A DNA stretch of 29,521 bases from contig CABPSV020000105.1 in NCBI GenBank assembly GCA_902459845.2, positions 1-29,521 on the forward strand, read 5' to 3'. Within the stretch, counting starts at the first letter, position 1; each line of letters begins with the position of its first letter. The stretch comes from Hepatocystis sp. ex Piliocolobus tephrosceles. Lineage: Eukaryota > Apicomplexa > Aconoidasida > Haemosporida > Plasmodiidae. Positions 12,101 to 24,100 of the stretch are shown here, piece after piece. The notes beneath the pieces are model-generated. The model did not search any database. It was given only the letters and a program-made list of their open reading frames with translations, and was not told the origin of the DNA. Made by a program: the position numbers and the translations under genes.

Positions 12101-15100
12101 GCTGGTGCTTGTAATCCACCAACAGATGTAGGAAGAAATCCACTAAGCAATCGTTTTTTACGACATACATCAGTTTTATATGTAGATTTTCCAGGGTATG
12201 AATCACTAAAACAAATATATGGTACATTTAATCGAGCTTTACTTCGAAAATTTAATGAAGCATCTTATATAGAAGAAAGTTTAACTAATGCTATGGTTGA
12301 TTTTTATGCTGAATTTTCAGAAACGTTTACTATAGACATGCAACCGCATTATATTTACAGTCCTAGAGAATTAACAAGATGGAAAATAGCTTTACATGAA
12401 ACGTTAAAAAATTGCACCAAACTAGACATTCGAGAGTTAGTACGATTATGTATTTGTGAAGGCTTACGTATATTTCAAGATAGACTTATACATAAAAAAG
12501 AAAAAAAAAAAACAGATAAAATGATTAATAGTATATTTAAAAAGTGTTTTTTAAATATAACGGATGAAGATTTGCAACGACCTATACTATTTAGTTGTTA
12601 TATGCAAGATACATACACCGAAATAAATAAAAACGTTTTAAAAAATTTGATTTTACAAAAATTAAAAACATTTAATGAGGAAGAAATAAACGTTCAGTTG
12701 GTTTTGTTTGACGAAGTGTTAGATCATATAACACGGATAGATAGGGTGTTACGTTTACCTCTTGGTCATTTGTTACTAGTTGGTTCTTCAGGAGCAGGAA
12801 AAACAATTTTATCACGATTTGTTTCATGGATAAATGGATTATCTATTTTTCAAATCCGAGTTGGTAAGAACTATTGTCTTGAATCATTTGAAGCAGATTT
12901 GCGACATGTAATGAAACGTGCAGGAATAAAAGAGGAGAAGATAACTTTTATATTTGATGAATCTAATGTATTGGGTCCTGCTTTTTTAGAACGAATGAAT
13001 GCATTGTTAGCTAGTGGTGAAGTACCAGGTTTATTTGAGGGAGATTATTATATAACATTGATAAACGAATGTAAGAGTGCATATGGATCTAATGTGGGGT
13101 TAGATGAATCGGATATATTTAAAAAATTTACAAAACAAGTACAACAGAATTTACATATTGTGTTTACGATGAATCCAGCTAACCCTGAATTCGCAAATCG
13201 TCAAGCTACATCTCCTGCATTGTTTAACAGATGTATTATAGACTGGTTTGGTGATTGGCCTTATACAGCCTTACTACAAGTAGCACATGAGTTTGTATAT
13301 AATTTGGATTTACCAGACAAAGCATTTTATATAGATTTGGTACAAATGGAAAATGTGCATAACACACTTGGGTACAAAAACAACAAATATTATTTTTTGT
13401 CAAAAGCTATTGTAGAAATACACAATTCGGTAGTAGGATTAAATGACACGTTGTTAAAAAAAGGAAGTAAATATAACTATATGTCACCGCGTGATTTCCT
13501 TGACTTTATAAAACATTTTTTAAAAATAATAGACGAAAAAAAAACAGAAATGACTGATCAAAAGAAACATTTAGACTTAGGTTTAAACAAGTTGAAAGAT
13601 ACTGAAATACAAGTAGCTGAATTGAGAAATTCGTTAGCTATAAAAAAAAAAACGTTAGCTGAAAAGGATATAGAAGCAGAAGAAAAAATGAAACTGATGA
13701 TTGAGCAACAAACCGAAACGGAAGATAAAAAAAAAAAGGCAGAAATTTTAGCAAAAAAATTAGATGAACAATTTATTATTATAGAACAAAGGAAAGAAAT
13801 TGTACGAAAAGAGTTGAGTGAAGTGGAACCTAAATTTCGAGAAGCAGAAGAAGCAGTTAAAAATATCCCAAAAAAAAATTTTGATGAGTTAAAAGCTATG
13901 TCTAACCCACCAATTTTAGTTCGTAATGCAATAGAAGCAGTTGCTATTTTGATAACAAATGAAGGTGATAAAAATGTTACATGGGAAGATGCAAGAAAGA
14001 TAATGAAAAGCCAGGACTTTATTAATAAAGTGTTATATTTGGATAAACAAATGGTAAAGCCACAAACATGTATGCAAATTAAAAAAAGAATAAACAACAC
14101 AGATTGGGATGTACAGAAAATTAATAAAGCATCTAGAGCAGCTGGTCCATTAGCAAAATGGGTAGAATCGGTTATAACTTTTTTAACTATTTTAGAAACA
14201 GTACAACCGTTAGAAAATGAAATTGAAAAATTACAAGAAGAGACAAGAGTTGCTGAAGATCAATATAATGAACAAAAACAAATAATATCTGAATTAGAAA
14301 AGATTTTAATGCAATATAAAAATGATTATGCTTTGTTAATCAGTCAAGTTCAGAATATAAAACAAGAAATGGAAACAGTAGAGAATAAGATAAAACGATC
14401 TATAAGTTTGATTGATAATTTAAAATCTGAAAAACAAAGATGGTCTGAAACATCAATTCAGTTGGAAGATTCGTCTGAAACTTTTATTGGAGATTGTTTA
14501 ATAGCTGCTGCTTTTTGTACATACATAGGTTTTTTCGAACATTATGAAAGAAAAAAATTAAAAAAAATATGGGGTAAAATAATACAAATTTATCATATAA
14601 AATATAGATACGATTTGTCTTATATCGAATTTTTGTCTAGACCATCTGAACGTTTACAATGGATAGCTCATAAATTACCAAGTGATGATTTATCTATAGA
14701 AAACGCAATTATAATAAATAACTACATTAGATATCCATTAATTATAGATCCATCAGATCAGGCTACTACTTTTTTACTCAACCAATATGCACATAAGAAA
14801 ATTGTGAAAACTTCTTTTTCGGATAAAAATTTTATTAAAAATTTGGAAAGTGCATTGAGATTTGGTACAACTTTGTTAATATGTGATGTTGAAAAAATTG
14901 ATGCTATTTTGAACTCTGTTTTGAATCAAGAAACGCATAAACAAGGAGGTCGTTTATTAATTACGATAGGTGATTCAGAAATTGATTTTTCTCCATCGTT
15001 TAACTTATTTTTGACAACAAGAGATGCTCATTTCCAATTTACACCTGATTTATGTAGTCGTGTAACTTTTATTAATTTTACTTTAACTCCTTCATCTCTT

Positions 15101-18100
15101 CAAAATCAATGTTTAAACATGTTTTTAAAAAATGAGCGCCCAGATATTGATAAAAAAAGATGCGATTTATTAAAATTACAAGGAGAATACAAAGTAAAAA
15201 TAAGAGAACTTGAAGAATCGTTATTACTTGAGTTATCGAATGTAAAAGGAAATATATTAGATGACGATAATGTTATAAGTACTATGGAAAAATTAAAAGT
15301 ACAAGCTGCTGAAGCGTTTAAAGAAGTTAATATAGCAGAAAAAATAATGGTCGAAATAGAAGATGTAAGTAATAAATATTTATTTTTAGCACAAGGAGCG
15401 GCAAGGATTTATTTTATTTTACAGAACTTATGTGCTATTAATTTTTTATATCAGTACAATTTAAACTTCTTTTTTAATCTTATGCATGATATTTTAAATG
15501 ATCAAGAATATTTGGCAAAAACAAAAAAAACTGATTATGATGAAAGGTTAAAAATTTTGGAATATTTATTATTTTTTTTATCGTATGATCGTGTTGCTAG
15601 GGGAATATTACAAGAAGATAGATATGTGCTTGGATTGCAATTATGTTATGTTAAAAGTATAATAAATCCTGATATATTTATAGATTATAATCTTTTGCAT
15701 TGTTTGCTGAAAGATAATTATGCTACTAAAAAAACACGCACAAATGAAAGGGATAGAGGAGGTGACAAACATATTATTAGTAAAGATTTATTACCTGAGT
15801 ATAATGACGAGCAAATTAGCATGTTGAACACTTTGATGCAACATGAATCTTTTTATAATTTGAAAAGGTCGATAGAGCATAATAAATCTAAGTGGTTTAA
15901 GTTGTTGTATTCGGACGAGCCTGAGCAATTAATTTCAGATATAATTAATGATCCAACTTTTGGTCTTAATGAGGAGATCACTAGCGATCAAATTGTTACT
16001 GGAAACGATCGTGATGCTATTAATGCTAAACCTAGCGGAAACAGCAATTTAAGTGACAATGTCGGTAATAACAGAGGAGGAGTTCATAGTAATGATGTAC
16101 CTTATTACTTACATGGAAAAAACGAACCAAGGGGTCAAGAAATTTCAACTTGTTTAATAGAAGCAATAATTATAAAAGTGATACGACCAGATAAGCTGGA
16201 AAAATGTTATAACAAATTGATTGATATTATATTGTATAAAAACTTTTTATGGATACCTGAGTTATCAACGAATGCATTTGAAAAATATGTAAAAGAAAAT
16301 GCAAGTGGTAATATACCAATTGTTCTTATCAGTTCTCCAGGATTTGATCCAAGTAATAAAGTACAACAATTAAGTGAAAAATGCAAAATGCATTTATTTT
16401 CAATTGCTATGGGTTCAGAAGAAGGATATATATCAGCAGAACGGATTATATCATCCGCTCAAAAAAATGGTGGTTGGGTTTTATTAAAAAATATTCATTT
16501 ATCAGTTAATTGGTTACATGCATTAGAAAAAAATATACATACAGCTAATGCAAATAATAATTTTCGTTTATTTTTAACTATGGAAATTAATCCAAAAATA
16601 CCACAAAGTTTGTTACGTATGTCTTTAACCTTTTTATTTGAACCTCCAGTTGGTATAAGATCATCTATTTTGAGAACCTTTTCTTTATTTCTAGAAAATC
16701 GTGAAATACGTAATCCTAAAGTAGCTAGATTAAGACTATATTTTATTATTTCAGTTTTACATGCCATTATATTAGAAAGAAGAAGATATACACCTATTGG
16801 TTGGACAAAACAATATGAATTCGGGGATGCAGATATGACATGTGCATTATCTGTTGTTGATAGCTGGTTAGATAAATCAACTATAAAGATAGGAAGTATA
16901 GTAAATGAACATATTGATCCATCTAATATACCTTGGGATGCCATAAAAAAAATATTAAAAGAATCTATTTATGGTGGAAGAATAGATAACATGGTAGATT
17001 CAAAAATATTGGATACATTTATTAATCATTTAATGCATTATAATTCATTTGAATCTGATTTTAAATTAAATATAACAGTTAACAATACATCTACAAAAGA
17101 CTTTCTAACATCTCCAGACTTATTTAGAAATATAAATGATTATATTAAATGGACAAACGATATGAGTAATGCAGATATGCCTGCATGGTTAGGGTTTGGA
17201 CAACAAGCTGAAGGATTATTAACAACAAGGATTAATCTTAGTATATTATCCAAATGGAATATATTGCATAGTAAAACTAATTCTGACATATATGAACCTT
17301 TACCACATACAACGGTGGATACTTCATACAATGTAGAAGACGTTGTCAGTATAGAATTGTGTACTGAAAGAAAGAAGCACAAAGGGAAAGAGGTAGATAT
17401 AACGGTTGGTAGTGGTGACAACATAGGTGATGGTGACAGCATGAGTGATGGTGACATCATGAGTGATGGAGACAGCATAAGTGATGGTGACAGCATAAGT
17501 GATGGGAACGAAATAAACGATGGGAACAAAAACAAAAAAACTCAACTTGGAACAATCACGAACTAATAAAATTGTAAATACTACGGACTCACAAAATGAA
17601 AATATGTTTTTTATAAATAATATTTTACAATGTTTACCTGTGAATATTCCTGAGTTAGAAGCAAACGAAGAGAACATGAGTAATGCTGTTTTTAGATGCT
17701 TTGAAAGAGAAAATAAATTATTCAATAACTTGTTAAAAATAATTAAATCGAATTTAATGCAGTTAAAAAGTGTGTTAGAAGAAAAACAGAAATATACTAA
17801 CAAATTAAGATCTTTAGCAAAAGATATAAATTCAGCTACTGTTCCATCTAATTGGTTATTTGATGGTACTACGACAAACATGAACTTAACAAATTGGTTA
17901 AAAGAAAAAATCAACAGGTTTTATCAAATTATTGTTATAACGAATGAATTTAATGAAAAAAAGTTTATTACCACTGCTTCAGTTACTGCTACTACAACAA
18001 CAAATAAACAAAATACAAAAGCACATGCACAAGAACACATTACCAAACAAAGTGACAAAACAGAATATTATACAAATTTCGAATCGTTTCAAAAAACAAA

Positions 18101-18366
18101 TAAAGATATTATATCCGCTCATTTTAAGTCAGGAAAACAATTATCAATTAATTTTATATGGTTAGGAGGGTTATTCTACCCGAGAGCATTTATACCAGCG
18201 ACTAGGCAGCTGTCAGCTCACATGCTAAACAACCGTTAGATGCTTTGGAACCATCATTAATAATTGGTACAAACAATAAGCAAAAGCAGGACCATGTGAT
18301 GTATTTCACCATCACTTGCTTGTGTATTGAGGGTGCTCAGTGGAGCCAGACCGACAACGTAAGCAG

Positions 18367-18403
<37 letters not shown>

Positions 18404-18452
18404 AAATAAAAAAAAAGTATGTACTGACATGTTCTAAAAAGTGTCTTTCACC

Positions 18453-18499
<47 letters not shown>

Positions 18500-18950
18500 T
18501 TCGAGTACCTACTTTTGCGACTTGCGTATTTTATTTTATATTTTATTTTACTTTATTTTACTTTATTTTACTTTATTTTACTTTATTTTACTTTAATTTA
18601 TACACATGTTTTTTACCCGTTTGTCTATGCATTTGTTTATTACACCCGTTTGTTTATGCATTTTTTTATATTCATTTATCTATCCATTTGTTTATTCTTT
18701 GCAGTGTCTCGTTTTAAGTGATGAGTTGGTAATAGACTTGCCTCCTGTTATGCTTAGTTGGGAAAAGAAAACAGATTTTATTAAAAAAATGAATGAACCA
18801 TCTACACGAGCATATATGGATCTACCAGTTTATTTAGATAAGTCGAGAAAGTCATTTGTTGGATTCTGGAAATTTCCTGTTTCAAAAGGAGTCTCCGAAC
18901 AAAATTGGTACCAAAGGGGTGTTGCAATTTTTTTATCTAAAATGTATTAG
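3098..18950 (+). CDS. Cytoplasmic dynein heavy chain (DYNC1H1-like), about 5,170 aa; frame interrupted twice near the 3' end
   Basis: ATP-driven minus-end microtubule motor. Exon 1 is open from 3098 to 17566 (4,822 codons). Seen: tail domain; AAA1 P-loop GPAGTGKT (2102-2109) with Walker B CFDE (D2154, E2155); AAA2 P-loop GGVGTGKS (2428-2435); AAA3 GPPGSGKT (2884-2891) with D2953/E2954; AAA4 GSSGAGKT (3229-3236) with D3287/E3288; a stalk of two coiled coils (about 3480-3590 and 3685-3770) flanking the microtubule-binding domain; then AAA5, AAA6 and the C-terminal domain. Parasite-type insertions include a Glu-rich stretch near residue 68, an Asn-rich block (about 195-270) and a His/Lys-rich block near 1044-1064. 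The C-terminus reads IWLGGLF, ATRQ, then LPVYL and YQRGVA, matching the end of cytoplasmic dynein 1 rather than axonemal chains. Conserved sequence moves to another frame at 17517-17563 and again at 18206-18236, then continues to the donor after 18358; the last exon is 18705-18950. Human DYNC1H1 has 4,646 residues; the extra length is mostly low-complexity. The two breaks are more likely base-call indels than real inactivation. Confidence 0.93.
17414..17521 (+). repeat. In-frame 18-bp tandem repeat, six copies (Gly-Asp-x-x-x-Asp)
   Basis: Six head-to-tail 18-bp units encode the hexapeptide G-D-(S/N/I)-(I/M)-(S/G)-D, with the last copy degenerate (GNEIND); residues 4773-4808 of the heavy chain. 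The repeat forms a strongly acidic linker between the AAA6 side and the C-terminal domain, at a place where other dyneins have no such repeat. It sits right before the first frame break. Such tandem repeats are prone to copy-number change. Confidence 0.9.
17517..17563 (+). other. Frame break 1 in the dynein heavy chain
   Basis: The main frame ends at TAA 17564-17566. The frame that continues the conserved C-terminal domain (NNILQCLP, about 17606-17630) opens only after TAA 17514-17516. The change must therefore lie between 17517 and 17563. No AG dinucleotide exists between 17517 and the conserved block, so no canonical splice acceptor can explain it. An A5-C-A7 tract at 17528-17540 lies inside; one extra A in the A7 run would account for the shift. 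A miscalled homopolymer is the simplest explanation, with a real frameshift or +1 recoding as alternatives. Confidence 0.8.
18206..18236 (+). other. Frame break 2 in the dynein heavy chain
   Basis: After FYPRAFIPATRQ the frame runs into TAG at 18237-18239. The frame one base back, open after TAG 18203-18205, reads AVSSHAKQPLDALE directly after ATRQ. This fits the family pattern (ATRQ, then A-V-A-Q-A-N, then LEEL in cytoplasmic dynein 1) far better than the in-frame LSAHMLNN. It then continues to CIEGAQW and a good GT donor after 18358. One missing base near 18209, such as an undercalled G in the CAG-CTG context, explains it. The short interval leaves no room for an intron. Confidence 0.75.
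18359..18704 (+). other. Dynein heavy chain intron, 346 nt, phase 0
   Basis: Donor GTAAGC at 18359 and acceptor TTCTTTGCAG ending at 18704; both flanks are codon boundaries and both sides match the dynein C-terminus. The intron holds an A31 run (18367-18397), a (TA)n tract (about 18459-18494) and a 10-bp tandem repeat of TTTTACTTTA (about 18546-18594). It also holds two related copies of a CCCGTTTGT-TATGCATTT motif. Confidence 0.85.
18546..18594. repeat. 10-bp tandem repeat TTTTACTTTA, about five copies
   Basis: Near-perfect 10-bp units within the dynein heavy chain intron. They give rise to a Phe/Tyr/Leu-rich open frame that is not a gene. Confidence 0.85.
18705..18950 (+). CDS. Last exon of the cytoplasmic dynein heavy chain (C-terminal 81 aa)
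   Basis: Part of the heavy chain gene starting at 3098, listed separately because it can be overlooked. It follows the acceptor TTTGCAG and encodes LPPVMLSW, then DLPVYLDKSR and NWYQRGVAIF before TAG at 18948-18950. These blocks correspond to LPLTQLRW, TLPVYLNFTR and FYERGVAVL at the very end of human DYNC1H1, so the exon ends the protein at the expected place. An ATG at 18606 in the same frame lies inside the intron and is not a start. Confidence 0.88.
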   Translation, partial: CLVLSDELVIDLPPVMLSWEKKTDFIKKMNEPSTRAYMDLPVYLDKSRKSFVGFWKFPVSKGVSEQNWYQRGVAIFLSKMY

Positions 18951-19862
<912 letters not shown>

Positions 19863-20109
19863 TTATCGTTTTTTTATAAAATATGGCTTATTCCATTTTT
19901 CTATTTCATCACTGGTAAAAAATTCGGCTTCTTTTTTTTTAAAAAACAAATTATTACTTTTCGGTTGGTTATATTCGCTAATTAAGATCCACATAAGTCC
20001 CACAGTTAAACCTTAAAAAAAAAATAAAAAAAAATAAAAACCGAGTGGATAGGCTATAACCGAATAAAGAAGAGCAAGCAAATAAAAACGACCGTACAAA
20101 ACATATTGA

Positions 20110-20148
<39 letters not shown>

Positions 20149-20398
20149 TATATATTTTTATAGGTACAAAATGTATTACTCATAAAAAGTACATATTTAT
20201 CTATGTCACATAAAAAAAATGAGCGTAATAAAAATATATGCAAAGAGGATATATACATCATATATATATTAGTAAAATTGTAATATTGTATATACCTGAA
20301 AACCATACACTAACTTTAAAAGCTGGACTGCCGCTGAGCAATGCAGTTCTTTTAAAGTTTCTTATCTCCTTTATAATTTTGCTCTTTAATTCATTCAT
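19863..20398 (-). CDS. Small single-span membrane protein, 83 aa, two exons; function unknown
   Basis: Exon 1 is complement(20296-20398), exon 2 complement(19863-20011), joined by a 284-nt intron (donor GTATAT, acceptor TTTTTAAG, phase 1). The spliced frame is continuous: 34 codons plus one base, then two bases plus 49 codons including TAA at 19863-19865. The ATG at 20398 is the first after an in-frame TAA at 20423-20425, with no acceptor between. Seen: a basic N-terminus (MNELKSKIIKEIRNFKR), one hydrophobic segment at about residues 29-46 rich in V, W, F, L, I and G, then a polar tail with KKKEAEFF and DEIEKW, ending KKR. Both exons are clearly less AT-rich than their surroundings. The intron falls within the membrane segment. 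I do not recognise the family. The basic N-terminus and single span would suit a small mitochondrial or ER membrane subunit, but that is a guess. It is head to head with the pseudouridine synthase gene, so the two may share a promoter region. Confidence 0.7.
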
Positions 20399-21120
20399 TC
20401 GTAAAAATGTTACCAGAAATGTTTATAATGGGGAAATGATATATACGTATACATATAATTATGTAATAAGGGGTGGATGTGACATTAACGGACAAAACAA
20501 TCAATGTTCAGCCGTTCACAAATATTCCAACATGTCAATCTTTTTTCATATATTTATCTTACTTCAAATAAATTTTTTAAACACATTTGTTTAGTTATAT
20601 TTTTATAAAAAAAAAGAAAGTAGTTGTTTAAATGTTTTTTTTTGGTTTTTTTTTGGTTTTTTTTTGGTTTTTTTTTTGGTTTTTTTTTTGGTTTTTTTTT
20701 TGGTTTTTTTTTGGTTTTTTTTTTTTTTTTTTTTTGCTTTTTTTATATGGGTCTTAATCATATATATACATATATGTATTTATTTGTGTTTATGTTAATT
20801 ACTTTTTATATTTTTGTTAATAACATATGTGCTTCACATTTTAATTGATAAACGTAAGCTAGTCCATTATAAATTATTTATATTTTTTGGTACAATTTTT
20901 AAACTTTCAAGAGCGTTTTATATTTTTTTTTTTTTTTTTTTTTCAAGATCATACATAACGTATGTATTTATACTGGTAGCCTCGTTTATATATATATATA
21001 TATACAAACCAACGTAAACATGTACATATATTTTTTTTGAAAAGTGTTTTAAAATTTGTATGGATTAGCAAAATGATATAATTTACAACACGCCTATAAT
21101 ATGTGAATGTTTATACAATC
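20399..21120. promoter_or_regulatory. Shared upstream region between two divergent genes
   Basis: This 722-bp interval separates the starts of the 83-aa gene (-) and the pseudouridine synthase (+), so it should hold both promoters and leaders. It contains a less AT-rich patch (about 20455-20540), the T/GG minisatellite at about 20644-20714, T runs at about 20730 and 20925, and a (TA)n tract near 20990. I see no coding sequence in it. Confidence 0.5.
20636..20735. repeat. T-tract/GG minisatellite (unit about 11-12 bp)
   Basis: Seven GG doublets at 20644, 20655, 20666, 20678, 20690, 20702 and 20713, separated by 9-10 T. The spacing is 11-12 bp, close to a DNA helical turn, and the array ends in a longer pure T run. 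In frame it reads FWFFFGFFF repeats, which is not a gene. Confidence 0.9.
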
Positions 21121-24100
21121 ATGTTTTTTGGGAAAATTCGAACACTTTCACTTTTATCGAATAGCAAACATACATTATCATTTGTAAAAAATAATTGTTT
21201 TATAAGTAGTAATTCTTATTTTTTTTTTTCATCTGGATACTTGTTAGAACAGGATGTAGGTATTGAAAATTTTTTATATGATTTTACAGTAGGCAATAAA
21301 AAAGAAAAGGACATAGTTGACAATGTAAACAAAGATCTACATTGCATTTTTAAATATAAATGTGAAGATTTTCACGTTTATGAAATTGAAAATAATAAAA
21401 ATGTATTAAATTTAGAATATATTAAAAAACAAATAATATTAGAAGCTGGTTCAGCAGTTGATATATGTTTTAATGATAACGTTACTGAATTTCAACACGA
21501 TAAAAACATATCGTCTGACCATATTACAATTAGTGATAATATTAAGAATAATAGTAATAAGGATGATGATAAAAAAAATTTTATAAATACAACAATAAAT
21601 AGTATTTCAAAACAAATAAACAATACAGATGAAATATTAATGAAAAAAAAAAATTTTAAAAAAAGTTTTGAAGAAAAAAAAGTTGTCATACCAAATTGTG
21701 ATAGTATAAATATAGATCAAAGTGTGTATAAAGATGTACATGAACAAAAAGAATGGGTAAAGTTCATTTTGTATAAACTAAACACAGATACTCAAGAAGC
21801 TATCCGAGAAATAAGTAAAGTTTCGGATATTTCAATAAAAGACTTTTATTATTCAGGTTTTAAAGATAAAAGGAGTGTTTCAACTCAAATAGTTTGTACT
21901 CATGTAAACAATTTAAGTAAACTAATTAGTGTGAGAAATTATTATTTGAATAAAGTGAAAAAAAAAATACTGATTTGTAATATTAAAAAGATAAATAAGA
22001 AAATTGAATTAGGTGAACATAGTGGAAATCGTTTTACTGTAGTTTTAAGACATGTTGAAAATAATGAAGATTATCTAAGAACTAGGTTATACAATATTAA
22101 AAAATATGGATTCATTAACTATTTTGGTATGCAACGTTTTGGAATATATCAAAATACTTTTAATAAAGGGAAGGCCTTGATGAGTAGAGATTATAAAGAA
22201 TATATAAAATATGTACTTGATCCTTTAATTTTTGAAAAAAGATTTTTTTATAGTAATGTTATTAAAAATAATGTTACAAGTTATTTGAAGGATGCTTGTA
22301 ATATATATCATAAAAAAAATGCTACTTTTGCATTTCGTTACTTTACATGCAAAATTAATAAACTATTTCGAGATAATAACATATTACCAAGTAACGAATT
22401 AAATGACGAAAAGAAAATTAAGAAGTATTTATATTCATACATGACTAATTCTGAATACGAAGCATATATTCTCCTTCACAATTTGTTTCTTTATGAGAAA
22501 AATAGCAGGGTGGGTATCTGTAAAAATAATAACGAATTACATGATAAAGGTAATTGTATTTTTGATTTGAGTGATAATGACGATGTTCTTCATAATAACA
22601 TTAGTATTGAAAAACATAAATACATATATGATAATAAAATCAGAACATATAAATTCAACACCGATGATAAACATAAAGATATGGATGTGCACACAGAAAA
22701 AGAAGCAAATTACAATAATACATATAATCAGAATAAAAAACATTTTTATACAAATGAAAAAAAATGTGTTAAAGGGATAAGTATGGAAACGCGTAGATTC
22801 CATATGCATTCATATAATGCCAAAATATTTAACATGTTAACTTCTTATCGTTTATCAAACTTTGGTATGACTATAGGATATGGTGATTACATTTTTAACA
22901 AAGATTTATATACAGAAAAAAAAAAAAAAAAAAAAAAAATAAATAATGATGATGATGATGTTGATGATACTGATGAAGAGAAAGACACTAGAAATCATTA
23001 TAATTATATAAATATTTACTATGGAAATGAAATTAAAAATACAAACATATATAATGTAGTTTTGCCGATTTTGGGGAGTTTACCTACTAGATTATCTTTT
23101 TTGGAAGTGTTTAAAACGTTATACAGAAAGTATAAAAAGGAAACAGATATATATTCGATACGTATTATTTTTATAGAAATATTGTTATATTTAATTTATA
23201 TTTTATATAAAGATAAGTTATTTAAAACAAAAAAAAACCAAATACTTGATAGTTTTATGATTCAGCATATAATTCAGGAAAATAAAAATGTGAATGAGTC
23301 AATTAAAATAGCTAGCAATAATATATTAACTAATTCTTCTATACACATTAAACAAGTTTTATATATTATAAAACAATTTAATACTTATATAAATACTTTT
23401 GAATATGAGTATGGGATGACATGCGTTTTTCGGAATATTTTGGCTATACCAAAAAACTTTTATTTTTGTTTTAGTAGATATAATGAACCTAAATTAAAGT
23501 TTGTTAACGATTTATATCGAACAAATTTTGTAAAAAAATGTATGTCAAATGAAGAGATAAAACAAACACATGATGCATGTACAAACCAAACTGTGTCATC
23601 AAATTATCATGAAATAACATCACCAAACATTAACAAAAATAATAAAAAACAAAATCATTTTTTACAAGAACATCAAAAAAAAAACAAAAATAATAGAGCT
23701 GTACTTATTGCATACAAAAACGAAAGTAAATATACACAACATAAAAAAAATAGCGATCATATGATATTACATGTTGATAATGATTTATTAGATAAGAATA
23801 CAACTGTGCAAATAAAAAATGACAATTTTCAAAAGAGTGATATAGAAAGTACAGTTAGTAACAGGCTCAATACATGTCAAACAAAAATTTACACGTATGA
23901 AGATGTTGAAGATGTATTTAATAGGAAATTGGAAAAGCAAAAAAACAAGTCTTACCGATTTAATGCTCTTATATTAAGTTTTAATTTAAATTGTTCTTCA
24001 TATGCTACTATGTTAATAAGAGAGTTATATGGAAAGGAAAATGAGTTATTAGTTCATAATCAAATTAGAAATTGTCAAAACTATGACAAGCTTATTAAAC

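Noticed and set aside
13558..14100. 180-codon minus-strand frame inside the dynein heavy chain
   Set aside because: It is the antisense shadow of the Lys/Glu-rich stalk coiled coil, giving Phe/Ser-rich sequence.
17324..17914. 196-codon minus-strand frame over the acidic repeat
   Set aside because: It is antisense to conserved dynein coding sequence and the repeat; the plus-strand frames match the dynein family.
20238..20594. 118-codon plus-strand frame (MQRGYIHHIYI...)
   Set aside because: It runs antisense to exon 1 of the 83-aa gene and shows no recognisable protein features.
21103..21120. Start of the pseudouridine synthase at 21103
   Set aside because: The codon there is GTG; the first in-frame ATG is at 21121.
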